NCBI GenBank assembly: GCA_027575765.1 | Contig: JANBPT010000785.1 | Coordinates: 1-23,155, forward strand | Source of the DNA: Tieghemiomyces parasiticus | Taxonomy: Eukaryota; Kickxellomycota; Dimargaritomycetes; Dimargaritales; Dimargaritaceae | DNA: 23,155 nucleotides | Direction: 5' to 3' | Shown: in pieces, positions 1-9,715 of the stretch | How positions within the stretch are numbered: position 1 is the first letter of the stretch | Layout: each line of letters opens with the position of its first letter | Position numbers and translations under genes: made by a program | Notes under the pieces: generated by a model | What the model saw: the letters and a program-made list of their open reading frames with translations, nothing else | Told to the model about the DNA's origin: nothing | The model's database searches: none

Positions 1-1250
1 GGTGTGTATAATTTTAATGTTGCAAAAAAGCGAAACTAAGGCCTCTGATTGGTCGACCACTTTCAACCTTCCAGTCAGCTCAATTAGCTATTACACCTGG
101 ACTGGCACATAGCTGGTTTCTTTGACAATGGCCTTTTATCGTTTTCCCCAGGGAATGGTCTATTGTATTCCTCTTTATCCTAATGTCTTGAGTCTGTGAG
201 ATATCTGGGAGTTGGGATTTTTGGTATTAGATATTTGCCAATATGAGATGATGTGGGTGTGGTGATTGGGAACCACCACATTATCATATTGCAGGGTAAA
301 GCCCAAGGCTACTATTACAGACCATATATTCTGTGATGGTGGAATTATCCTTTTGGTATGGTATTAGACTTGGGCCTAATATCAGCACAGTGCTCTAGAG
401 GTGGCCCTGTCCCAACTGAGACCCACCAAGGCCATGCCACACCTAAGGTGATGCTGACCATTTATTTCACCAGACATGGCTTGTTACACCTGGGTGCCAT
501 GGTCTTGACTGAACTCTACATAAAGTAAAGGCTGAAGCCCATGGTCCAGGCCTGGGTGGAGGCACATGGAAGTCTGGACCATCACCCCCCTGTGGCTTCA
601 CCATGATAATGCACCACCACATTGTGCTGAGGCTGCCCAGGCCGACAATTCCGACACCAGAATATAACTTCTGCCAGCCCCTCCCTACAGTCCTGATCTG
701 GCCCCCTGCAACTTCAGACTGTTCAGGAATATCAAACAGCGGCTGAGGGCAAGGAGTTCAGCATAGTGGAGGTAGTCATGTACGCCTGGCAATTGCAGTT
801 AGCCAGGCTCCAGCCAAATGACTGTAGAGCCTGTTTTGATAGATGGATAGAAAGGGCTTGCCAAGTGGTACAGAGTGGTGGCAGCTATATTGAATTAAAC
901 TAATTTGACTTAGAAATCCTCACAATAATTTGAGGCACCTGTACTACCTATAGTCATAGATGCCTTTGGGATTTTGCATATTGTGCAGTTTAGAAAAGTG
1001 TGCAAACCAACATGTAATTGGAATAATTTCCACTTTATGACAGCATTGGGAACAGTGGCATATCACCTAAATTATTAGCATGATAACAATAAGCCAAGTC
1101 AATCAAAGTTGTACCTTGCATTCCTTTAATAATACCACAGTTAGTCTTTCTTATGGTATCATGCCTTTGCTGGTTTCCCACCTTTTTCATTATGTGTTAC
1201 TGTGGTCGATTGAAATGCCTTCCCAATGTTAATTCCATTGAATCATTGGT
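1..1250. other. CpG-depleted, AT-richer repeat-like island
   Basis: Reading through by eye, only about ten CG dinucleotides occur in the first 1.2 kb, while TG and CA are abundant. From about 1255 onward CG becomes frequent again, and the genes further on are CG-rich. This is the pattern expected of DNA that was cytosine-methylated over a long time and lost CG to TG/CA by deamination. The mariner relic lies inside it. Positions 1-420 and 942-1250 share the composition but show no recognisable protein. Confidence 0.7.
421..941 (+). mobile_element. Degenerate mariner-type (DD34D) transposase relic
   Basis: Conceptual translation across broken frames gives the hallmarks of a Tc1/mariner transposase. 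A VMLTIYFTRHGLL block lies at 448-486 and HDNAPPHC at 602-625. YSPDLAPCNF runs from about 686, and the C-terminal block FDRWIER...SGGSYIELN ends at a TAA at 901-903. The spacing from the Asp of HDN (605-607) to the Asn of PCNF (710-712) is 34 intervening residues, the mariner DD34D spacing, but the expected third catalytic Asp is Asn here. The frame changes between 448 and 602 and again before 838, and an in-frame TAA sits at 526-528, so it is a pseudogene. The 5' half is not recognisable and may run off the window. The end at 941 is inferred from a possible terminal repeat (see findings). The family is clear; the exact limits are not. Confidence 0.85.
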
Positions 1251-2551
1251 AGATGACGCATCCACGCCTCCGCGCACCCCATGTCATAGCTTGATCTCGA
1301 TCAATGATGGCCTACCTATTTGGTGGTCTGCATTATTCAGGTTTCACGCTTTCGTCAATATCCTTTATCCCCCCTTTCTTTACCTACTTTATTCTTCATT
1401 TCGGATAGGCGTTCAGTCGTCCTGATCTTTTAACATGCCTTCCGCACTGGCGCCGCTGCCTCCTATTCTTCTAGGACCTTCTCCTCCTCTATTCTTGCTC
1501 TGAAGGCTACCTAGCCGCCTTTCTATTCATTCCAGTGCTTGGTCCTGCCACAGCCTGTCATCCCGGATTCCCATAATCCAAGCTGGCTAGTTACTTGATT
1601 GATGCTGGCCTTTCTTCAAGTATAAAAGACCTAACGGTCGCCATACAATAAACAAAAGCTAACATCCAACTTAACAATCCCCAACCCTTGTTCAAAGCTT
1701 TAAGCCTGCTTAGTGTTTTAGTAAGTGTAGGCCTACCACAGTTTCATTATGCATTTTCTTACAATACTTTACATGACTACTTCAGCGAGATGTCTTACAA
1801 TTTTGCTAGTCAGAAGGAAGATAAGATACCTATCCGTTGGCCGCCTCAATAAATGCCACACTGCCTTATAACCTATTTTTCCTTGTATTGTCACCCCGTG
1901 TTTTTACACTACACCGCAGCACTAATGGCCCAAGGTACTTGAGTTTCACGGTTAAATGGACGGCTCCCTCCGAATTCGTGCACCAATCAATCTGTAGAAC
2001 GTCAGCACTGCTGACAACGTACACATGTGCGCAGCAATACAGTCATACACGTGGACAACCTCACTATTTTAACCTTTCCTCCGATCATTTATCACCTCCC
2101 TCTAGTGGCCCATAATTCTGTACAAAAATGCCAGGTAGACAAGGTGTGAAGGGTACGGTCGCATTCCCAGGTTCAACGGATCTCTGGACACACCGGCACC
2201 AGTGGCATGCCTCGTAGTCACCCACAATTGAAGCGATATCTGTATGCTCCCCGCAACTGTGACAAAGTGTTGTCAAGGAGCACCATGGAACAAATGATTG
2301 ATGTGAGCAAGCTGGAGAAAGCCCTTTTTTGTTAGAGAGGGAGAAGGAGATAGTAAAGTCTGGTATAGAGTTACACCCTAATCAATCACGTTTGCAATGG
2401 TCACTCTATCGCTTCTCCTCCCCACCCATGGATAAAGCCGACGAGTGCCGAGTGGGATAGGATCAATATATCCGAGCTCATTTCGGCAAGCTGGGCTGTA
2501 GGTAAGGGTGCCATGACAAGTCATTCCACTTGGAGCGCGCCGATTACTGTC
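1251..2551. other. Gene-poor intergenic region
   Basis: No convincing gene is visible in this stretch. It holds a TATAAAAG at 1621 followed closely by AATAAA at 1647, a weak cysteine-rich minus-strand reading frame at 2085-2276 without an ATG, and a 16-codon frame starting with a good ATG context at 2284. None shows homology I recognise. The last part, from about 2300, is presumably upstream sequence of the gene at 2721. Confidence 0.5.
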
Positions 2552-2559
2552 TATATAAA
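2552..2559 (+). promoter_or_regulatory. TATA box of the glycine-rich secreted protein gene
   Basis: TATATAAA lies 162 bp before the ATG at 2721. It is followed by a C/A-rich, G-poor leader with CA repeats, a composition typical of fungal 5' leaders of strongly expressed genes. Transcription would be expected to begin about 30 bp downstream, near 2585. Confidence 0.6.
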
Positions 2560-2720
2560 TCCCAGCCGGTACGTCGCTTCCTAGGACATCACCAGCTCAA
2601 CCAGGCCACTTCACACCTTAGACCTTCCTTTGCTGTCAAACCAAGACACACACACGCGCACACACCAATCCCTCTCCTCTCCGGCTGCTTCCCTCCCGCG
2701 ACTTTTAATATTCCAGCACC

Positions 2721-3353
2721 ATGCAGATCAAAACCGTCCTCCTCACTTTGACCCTCACCCTGACCATGGCTGGCAGCTTCGCCGGGGCCCGAGACGACTT
2801 TGATGCCGGCGCCAGTGACGACGTGAGCTTCGCCAGCGATGCCAGTGATGCCGATACCGACCACCTCGAACGCCGCGAGGTGTATGCCTACCACGCCGCC
2901 CCCGAGTTCCATTATATGATCCGGCGCGGGCCCGGCGGGATGGCCCGCGCTTGTGCCGATTGCGGTGGTAGTGGAGCATCGGGCGACGCGTTCCTGCGTC
3001 GTCGGGGTCTGGCTGCTCCTTGTTCCAGCTGTGGTGGCAGTGGTGGTAGCAAAGGTGGTAGCGAGCGGGGTGGTGCCGGTTACGGTAGATCCAAGGGCCA
3101 TGGTAACGGCTACATGTACCGGCGTGGTCTAGGAGGCAGTGGCGGCCTTGGTGGCATGTTTGGCGGGGTCGGGGGAGGACTGGGTGGGATGGGAGGAGCG
3201 ATGGGTGGGCTGGGTGGGTTCGGTAGCCTACCTAGTATCTTTGCCAGCGATTCCAAAACTGAGGCCCATCTCCTTAACAAGCAGGCCCTCAAATTCAAGG
3301 ACCTGAAGAACAAGGACCTGGATGCCAAGCAGAAGCTCGCCGTCCAGGCCTAG
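2721..3353 (+). CDS. Secreted glycine-rich protein with kexin-like sites and two CxxCGGSG motifs
   Basis: A 210-residue single-exon protein that I do not recognise as a named family. Residues 1 to about 21 are a clear signal peptide: MQIK, then a Leu/Thr-rich core, then small residues (AGSFAGA). An acidic Asp/Ser/Ala pro-like stretch runs from about 25 to 50. Basic pairs or triplets at 51-52, 68-69, 93-95 and 134-135 are candidate Kex2 cleavage sites that cut the chain into segments. Two CxxCGGSG motifs sit at 78-85 and 101-108. Residues 136-169 are almost pure Gly with Leu and Met, and the last 30 residues are charged and likely helical. The start ATG has a good context (CACCATGC) and lies 162 bp after a TATA box. 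AATAAA follows at 3525. It is probably a secreted or wall-associated product processed by kexin; structural protein, signalling peptide precursor and effector are all possible. Confidence 0.85.
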   Translation: MQIKTVLLTLTLTLTMAGSFAGARDDFDAGASDDVSFASDASDADTDHLERREVYAYHAAPEFHYMIRRGPGGMARACADCGGSGASGDAFLRRRGLAAPCSSCGGSGGSKGGSERGGAGYGRSKGHGNGYMYRRGLGGSGGLGGMFGGVGGGLGGMGGAMGGLGGFGSLPSIFASDSKTEAHLLNKQALKFKDLKNKDLDAKQKLAVQA

Positions 3354-3524
3354 ATCCTTAAGTTAATTGGGGCGACAGCCTCCGCCCCATTTTCCTTGCG
3401 CCATCTTCCCCGGGTCCCGATGGCTTGGCGATAAGGGCCACGAGGAACCTATTTTTTAGACAAAGGAGAGTATTCGTCAACCCTTGCACTATATAACTTG
3501 CTGCCTTGCGAACAAATTCTAGCA

Positions 3525-3530
3525 AATAAA
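3525..3530 (+). terminator. Polyadenylation signal (AATAAA)
   Basis: AATAAA lies 172 bp after the TAG of the glycine-rich secreted protein, in an AT-richer stretch between two convergent genes. It is a plausible poly(A) signal for that gene. Confidence 0.5.
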
Positions 3531-3808
3531 ATCTCGCTCTATACAAGTGCCCCAAGTGGATATGTGCTACCTGTAATGGAGGTTTAGAGATGGTAGGGTA
3601 CATTACACCGGCGATGATATAAAAATTAAACGGGTGGATAAGAAAGGTGGATGTGAGAACATACACACCCACGCATATCGTTAGGGAGATAGGTAAACTC
3701 ACACGCCTCCCTACGCTATACATAGAAGAAAGAAAGGTGAGGGCGGGATTATCTGTCGGGCAAGAAAACGCATACGGTACATATGACAGCGGAATAATCG
3801 AGCCGCGA

Positions 3809-5179
3809 TCACTTTTTCATACTGTTGATCCAGGCTATGATGTGGGGCCAGGCAAAGTAAATACCGAGACCGGCGCCAATGAGGATGAGGCCAATGATGA
3901 TGAAGATGGCAATCGGCGGAATACAACAACAGGAGCAGCAACCGGAGCAGCAAGATGGACAGCAGTTGAGGCAAGCACAGCAGCCGCGGCTGTTCTCGTA
4001 GGCGGCGTAGCGGTCCTGGCCCTTGTTGTACGGAAGCGGGGGCGGAGGCGGGGACGGTGGAATACCCCCGCCGTAGCCATTAGACGGGATGGTAACGCTG
4101 AGTGGTTTGGTGTCCTGGGACACGGTCACACCTGGCGGAAGCGGCGAGTCGAGGACGGCGTTGCGGCCAGACCCTGGTGTGGGAACACCGGGGCCTTGGA
4201 CCCCGGCTGGCAGGGGTGATTCGAGGTTGGCCAAGTTGGCATTGCCAGGGGCAGGGGAGCCGCCATTACTACCAGCACCACGCGGGTCGTAGGGCGGCGG
4301 ACCACCGCCGAACCGTCCAGGCGGGGGCGGCCGGTAATGCATGGGTGGGGCTTGACCGTACTGACTGACCGAGTCGGACGGGAGAATGGTGGAGGTGTCG
4401 CTGGGCCGCCGGTGGAGGTAGTCGGGCTCACCGTCCTGCATGGGCCCGTCGGTCGGCGCGCGGTAAGGAAACCCACCGCCGTTTGGGCCAGGCCCGCTGT
4501 GAGGGTTGTAGGGCATATTCGGCCGCGGACCGGGACCTGTCCTGGGGGGCAGGTCGCCGCTGGATGGGTAGCCAGCCGGGGACGCCCGGCCAGGCGCCGC
4601 GGGATTAAAATAGCCGGAGCCGTTAGGGCTGCCCTGGTAGGGCCCAGGGCTACCCATGAGGGAGCGCGAGCTGTTGAGGTCGGCCATCTCAACCTGGTCG
4701 GGTCGGCCGTAGGAGTTGGGGAACCGCCGCTCGGGTTTATCCGACGAGTAGCCGTTAAGAGTCGGACCACGAGGTTCAGCAAACGAGGTCGACTCCTGGT
4801 AGTAATCTGAGAGGATGTCGTCGGCGTTCACACTAACGCCCTTGTTCTGCCGGTTCAGCACGCCAGCGTTGTTGTTGAGCGGGTGGGGGCCCGGGGGTCC
4901 CCGGGGACGGGGTGGGCCAGCACCATAGTTGGGAGGTGGGCCTCCGTTACCGCCGACCGGACCGGGCGGGCGTGGACCAGGGGGGAAGTTCGAACGGGGA
5001 CCGTAGGGATTGACGGGCCGCACGGAGCCAGGCGGGCCGGGCCGCGGGTAGGCTGAGCCGTTGGGATTCCGTGGGCCGAGTTGGTTGGGGTGGCCCGAGT
5101 GGCCCTGGCGGGGCGGTGGCGGGCGGCCTGCGAAACCGGGACGGGGCGTCGGGCCGTGGGGATTGTCGTAGTGGGCCAT
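3809..5179 (-). CDS. Proline/glycine-rich tail-anchored membrane protein with a 12-Cys juxtamembrane block
   Basis: A 456-residue single-exon frame starting at the ATG 5179-5177. Residues 1 to about 395 are low-complexity and rich in Pro, Gly, Asn and Ser, and look disordered. They include two related short units (ESPLPAGV and DSPLPPGV) and a polyproline run (PPSPPPPPLP). Residues 400-419 hold 12 cysteines in 20 positions (CCACLNCCPSCCSGCCSCCC). One hydrophobic helix follows at about 422-444, then some 12 residues ending in MKK. The single C-terminal helix suggests a tail-anchored or type II-like protein with a large cytoplasmic domain, and the adjacent Cys block suggests palmitoylation or metal binding. 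Polyproline stretches suggest binding of SH3, WW or profilin partners. No enzyme domain is seen and I know no named family. It converges with the secreted-protein gene, with 455 bp between the stop codons. Confidence 0.8.
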   Translation of the reverse strand: MAHYDNPHGPTPRPGFAGRPPPPRQGHSGHPNQLGPRNPNGSAYPRPGPPGSVRPVNPYGPRSNFPPGPRPPGPVGGNGGPPPNYGAGPPRPRGPPGPHPLNNNAGVLNRQNKGVSVNADDILSDYYQESTSFAEPRGPTLNGYSSDKPERRFPNSYGRPDQVEMADLNSSRSLMGSPGPYQGSPNGSGYFNPAAPGRASPAGYPSSGDLPPRTGPGPRPNMPYNPHSGPGPNGGGFPYRAPTDGPMQDGEPDYLHRRPSDTSTILPSDSVSQYGQAPPMHYRPPPPGRFGGGPPPYDPRGAGSNGGSPAPGNANLANLESPLPAGVQGPGVPTPGSGRNAVLDSPLPPGVTVSQDTKPLSVTIPSNGYGGGIPPSPPPPPLPYNKGQDRYAAYENSRGCCACLNCCPSCCSGCCSCCCIPPIAIFIIIGLILIGAGLGIYFAWPHIIAWINSMKK

Positions 5180-8100
5180 AAGGATTCCAAGGTCACGGAG
5201 AAAGTAGGCAAGAGGGATAGGTTACCACCAGAGTACGCAGGAGGGGAGGGACAGCAACCCTGTCCGAGGGCTGAACGAGGGATCTCGGACACAACAACAG
5301 TCGGATAGTACAGGAGCGAGGGGCCGCGTTCCTAAAGGGGCTGGTGAAGTAAGTAAGGGGAAAGGGCAACAAGTGCGTGGTTGGGTGGGTGCAGATCGCT
5401 CTGGGAGAAAAGCGCGGTTGAAAAGTCGGGCTATAAAAAATGTGTACTTGCCCTGGCACAAGGCAAGACGTCAAGGTAAATACGGGATAGGGAGAGCGCG
5501 CAATGAGTGGAGCGCGCCTGCGGCTGTCGAATCAGAGCAACCGGTGGACAATTATTCCCAGGGCGAGGGTGCGGTTGGCTGGATGGCGGGAAGGTCGGCC
5601 TCTGAAGCGAAATGGGGGATCACGACTAGCGGAGTTGTAGGGTGGCAAGTAGCAATAGACGTAGGGATGAGAAACGTAGGGGAAAATGGCGGTCAGTCCC
5701 ACAATAGAATCCACGGAGTTGCACTGTGAAGTATTTACAGAGTTGAGAGCGTTGATACTAAAGCTACCGCGAAAGAGAAAAAGCAACCGTAACAAGTGGA
5801 TAAAAAATGGGCAGATGAACAAGAGCGTAGGGCGATGACCGTAAGGTAGGTAGTCGTGATGGCGTCTGAGTGATTCGGTAAAGAGCTGAGTTCAAGAGGA
5901 AGTGAGACAGGTGTCAAGGCCAACGCACTTGGTTAAGCAACAGGGATAGCAACGGGGGAGCGGGCGGCGGCCCAGATATACGCAGGAAGAAAAAAGGGAG
6001 GCTCAGAGGCCCCAGCTGTTGGAGCCCAGGTGGGGCATTACAGGGCCGAACAAGGGGGCCCGGCCAAGTTGTTACAAAGGGGCGGCGAGGAGGAGCGGAG
6101 GCGATACAAAGGGAGGGCGAGCTGGCCAGCAAGTGGTGGGCGGGCTAAAGCATCGAACAGAGGGTGGGTGGACACAGGCCGGTGGGTAACTCGTGCGCCC
6201 ATTTAGGGCAGCACAAAGGTAGGGGCTGCGACGGGAGTGACCAGATAGCTCCCCCCCCCAGCGGACATCCGTCTCAGTGGAAACCTATAGCGTATCGTTG
6301 TCCAATTAGGGGACGAGGTGGTTGACTGGCAGTGGTATTGACCAGGCAACCTGGCTGATAGTATAGAACAGGAGTCCAGACGAAAAGGAGGTGTGTCTAA
6401 GTGCACGGGTGGCTGGCAGTGGGCGTAGAGGCTTCACCGCCAGCGTCTTCCCTCCCCCCACCATCATCATCATGTAAAAGGTCATAAATTCCGTAAGAAA
6501 CCATTGCGGCCAGGCATGCCATAGCCAACGGTACCCTCACTTCAACGGACAACAGCGCACAACATAGACTCGCGGGGGGGGGAGGCTGGTGACCACGCAC
6601 ACCGTGGCCTTCCAGCGCCTTCAGGCATCCGGTGCACACGATAGGGTGAGCAAGAACTGGTGTCTAGCCACCTTACCTCCTTGACAAAGGATAGGCAACA
6701 GCGTGGTGCAGTGTGGTCTGGCCTTTCAAGCCCGGTCGCATAGCGTTGCACCGTTGGCTGGAGAATAACCTGTACAATTCCATTGCAGCAGAGCGGGATT
6801 ACGGAGTGGGTCTGTCACGCGCCGCCGGCCCGGGGGAGGGGGCGCCGGCGCGGGACCTGAAGGGAGAAGAATGCCAAACGCCGCCATTCATCAGGATCGA
6901 CCGGGCTTACTCCGCCATCGGGCCGAAAGCCGATCGGCCGCTGGCCTTATGGATACAAGCGCCCAGCGGCCGAAGTACGCGGAAGGCAAAGGGGCTGCAC
7001 CCCTTTCCGGGTACTCTTTGTCTATTAGTCTTTCGCCAGTTCTTCTGGGATTAGTACGGCCAAACATCTCAGCTGGTATTAGCGCTAAACAAAGAATACA
7101 GCGGTGGCCCGAAGTTCGTGTCCGCGACAATTTCATTCCGACAAGCGGATTAAAAGCCAACACTTCCACTGGCGGCTAGGTCTTGCCAAAACTATAGTTG
7201 GGGGGAGAGGTCACGCGGTCCCAAGGCGAAGCGGCGGCTAGACGATCGGTAGGCTTCTACAGCCCCGCGTAGCCACCATGGCGCTGGCCACCCACCTGCC
7301 AGCGGAGCTTCTGGGAGAGAAGGGTAATTGGGCGGTCTCGTCATCGACCGCAAGACTTGGCTTCAATGGAGTCGAATTAGCGTCAGCTGGTAGCAGGTTG
7401 GGGTGATAAGGGGCGGCTGGAGGTGGTACAAAAAAGGGATAACGTGAGCTCAGGTTGTGTCCAATGGACGCCAGGACTTACCTGGCCAATCAGGCGGAGA
7501 TCTTTGCAACCGATACGGCGGCCGTTATACATGTCCGACCGCGCCACTCTGGCCGGGTGACGGTGACGGCGCCAGCCGTACACCCACACGAGCGCTTCCA
7601 CTTATCAAATTTTTGTACAGGCGCGTGCAAAGATCCAATAGGATCTTGGTTAAAAACGAGGCAAATTAGGAGAATGCGGCTATATCCGGTCCCTCCTGCC
7701 ACATTATCGTCTAAAAGGGTGTAATCGATCGGCAACGCGAGCAGATCTGGGCATTCTTTTTCTTCCTTTATGTTTGGCTGCTCGGGACGACTCTAAGTAA
7801 CAGCTTCCAAATAACATTGGTGCACTCGGACGTCGGACCTCCAGCGTATGTGCTTCGCGATACTGGGGTTTTCGCTGTACGTGACCATACCATGACGGAG
7901 TGTGATTATTTCGAAACACCCCGTAAGTTGCCTTCCAAGTGCCATCTCATTTAGGGTGGTCCATCGGCCAGGGTTCCTCCAGCATAACCGAAAGATAGAC
8001 AATAGGGATGAGGTGATACCCTTACCATCGCTCTGCTCTATTGAATCGTGATGATCCATATTCGGCTTCTAGACCCTGGCGCGTGCCCTAGTAAAGTGCC

Positions 8101-8515
8101 TATCAATCCTGACCATCCCTGTCATCAACAGTACTTAAGCGGAGATAGCCAGGATACGGTCAGCAACCCACAATTTTTGATGCTACTCTGTTGACCAGGA
8201 TGGCAAGTCGTGATCAGGGTACTCGCCTTCGTCATATATCGAATGGACCGCTCACGCCCTAATACTGTTCTCCTTGAGTGTTCCGGAGAGTAAGGCAATC
8301 CGGCAGTTCGACGATAGTCGTCACGCACCCGTTTCAGCTAACTTTCGCCTTTCTATTAGGCATACGATATATCAGTACTAGCACAAATAGGACTATTCAC
8401 TCAGATTGCTGCCATATAGCCATTAAAATATTGTATCCGTTCATATATGAGGCTACATCTCCAAGTGATTATTGCCAATTAGCACCCCATATTTTGATCC
8501 AATATGGCTACCTCT
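5180..8515. other. 3.3-kb stretch without a supportable gene
   Basis: The part next to 5180 is the leader and promoter of the minus-strand membrane-protein gene. Beyond it, several frames of 60 to 120 codons occur on both strands, but none has a recognisable domain, and the longer ones overlap each other without a preferred frame. A Kozak-like GCCACCATGG occurs at 7274-7283 but opens only a short frame. No tRNA, rRNA or transposon signature was found by eye. Confidence 0.5.
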
Positions 8516-9715
8516 TTATAATAAGCCATCCTTCCGGAACAGCGTAAAAAATTGGTACGCCGAGTGTATGGGCCCGCAGTACCGCTCGTTTAGGCCCACC
8601 CGAGCGTAGTCAGGGGAGAGCACGTCATTCCGATCGTGAAGCTGACTGACGTCGACAGGCCTGTTGGTCGACGTAGGATCATCCTGGTCGGCCGCAGAGG
8701 TGTCTGGCTTGGGCGTCACGGCGAAGGAAAGTCGGGCGGCCGGCGGTAGTAGCAGCTCGATGAATTCTGCGAGGAGACGCCGGCAGCTCGTTAAATCGAT
8801 GCAGGGTCTGTACTCAATCTGGGATGCAAAGTTACATATTAGGGCGGTGGAGTATAAAGTCAGCTACTAGCGGATCAAGGGGGCAGCTGACGGACTGGTT
8901 ACGACATATGCGTGAAGACAGAAGCGATGGAACCGCTTCCAGCTGTACACGTAACCTCACGGACTTACCTCAACGACCACGCCTTTACTCGATGTGCCCA
9001 CGATGATGTTCCCCGCTTTGATGCTGAAATCGCCCAGGTCGAATTCGTGGCCCTGGTGGGAGGGAATATATCAGCGTGGCAATCAGAATAGGTAATGTTA
9101 GGACCGTTAGTAACGTAATGCATTGGGGAGCGTACTGGCTCAATAATATCTGATACTCTCGGCAATCGTCACCCGCCCTTCATTATTCTCGATAGGGTAG
9201 CGACGGTGGTCAGTTTCAAAACGATACTACCGCTATGCCTTACATCGATCTGGGAGGACTGTCGGAACGACCACAGATTCTTCATTTTTTGCACAATCAA
9301 CTCAAACTCGCGGTCGACGTGGACAATGGTCTCGTTGACCATGGCATGGGGGCGGGCCGGACAAGTGGAGTCGGTTAGGAACATAAGGAACTTCTCTGGC
9401 GGGGGCTTGGTCTGCCCAGCCGGTAGTGGCTGGCCCAACCGTTCCTGCTCGGCCGCCGCCAGATTGACCTCACGGTACAGCTTGCAGGAAATGTTCCAGC
9501 GGCCGACGTTGGTCCCGTGAAAGTGTTTGGTAATGCGGTCCGTTAGGTGAGTAAGGCTCGAGGAGCCGGTGGCGTCAACCCACCGGAAGACACTGGCGGG
9601 GAGCAGGTTGGGGGAGGTGGTGGTTAGAAATAAGGTTAGGGGTTCGTTAAGCGAGAAAGGCGGTGGGTGTAGTGCCGGCCGGGGAGGGTGTAATAACTTA
9701 CGTAGAAGCACCCAT
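8516..9715 (-). CDS. MED20: Mediator complex subunit 20 (MED20), four exons
   Basis: The exons on the minus strand are 9715-9702, 9592-9244, 9052-8969 and 8818-8516, joined by GT-AG introns of 109, 191 and 150 bp. The joined frame is 249 codons plus TAA with no internal stop. It encodes MED20, a head-module subunit of Mediator, which couples activators to RNA polymerase II in the nucleus. Family landmarks are in order. MGASTVFRW starts the protein, and HFHGTNVGRWNISCKLYR spans 28-45. VDREFELIVQKMKNLWSFRQ spans 97-116. GHEFDLGDFSIKAGNIIVGT spans 122-141, SSKGVVVEIEYRPC follows at 142-155, and a C-terminal helical tail runs to 249. Exon 1 is only 14 nt, and the start rests on its close fit to the family N-terminus. 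The gene is divergent from RPN8, 564 bp apart. Length fits the family, being slightly longer than the animal protein. Confidence 0.93.

Noticed and set aside
3647..4219. Plus-strand 190-codon frame
   Set aside because: It is antisense to the C-terminal part of the proline-rich membrane protein, whose Cys block and helix make the minus strand the coding one.
4126..4810. Frames of 157 and 218 codons on both strands
   Set aside because: They are alternative frames of GC-rich, Pro/Gly-rich coding sequence, where stop codons are rare.
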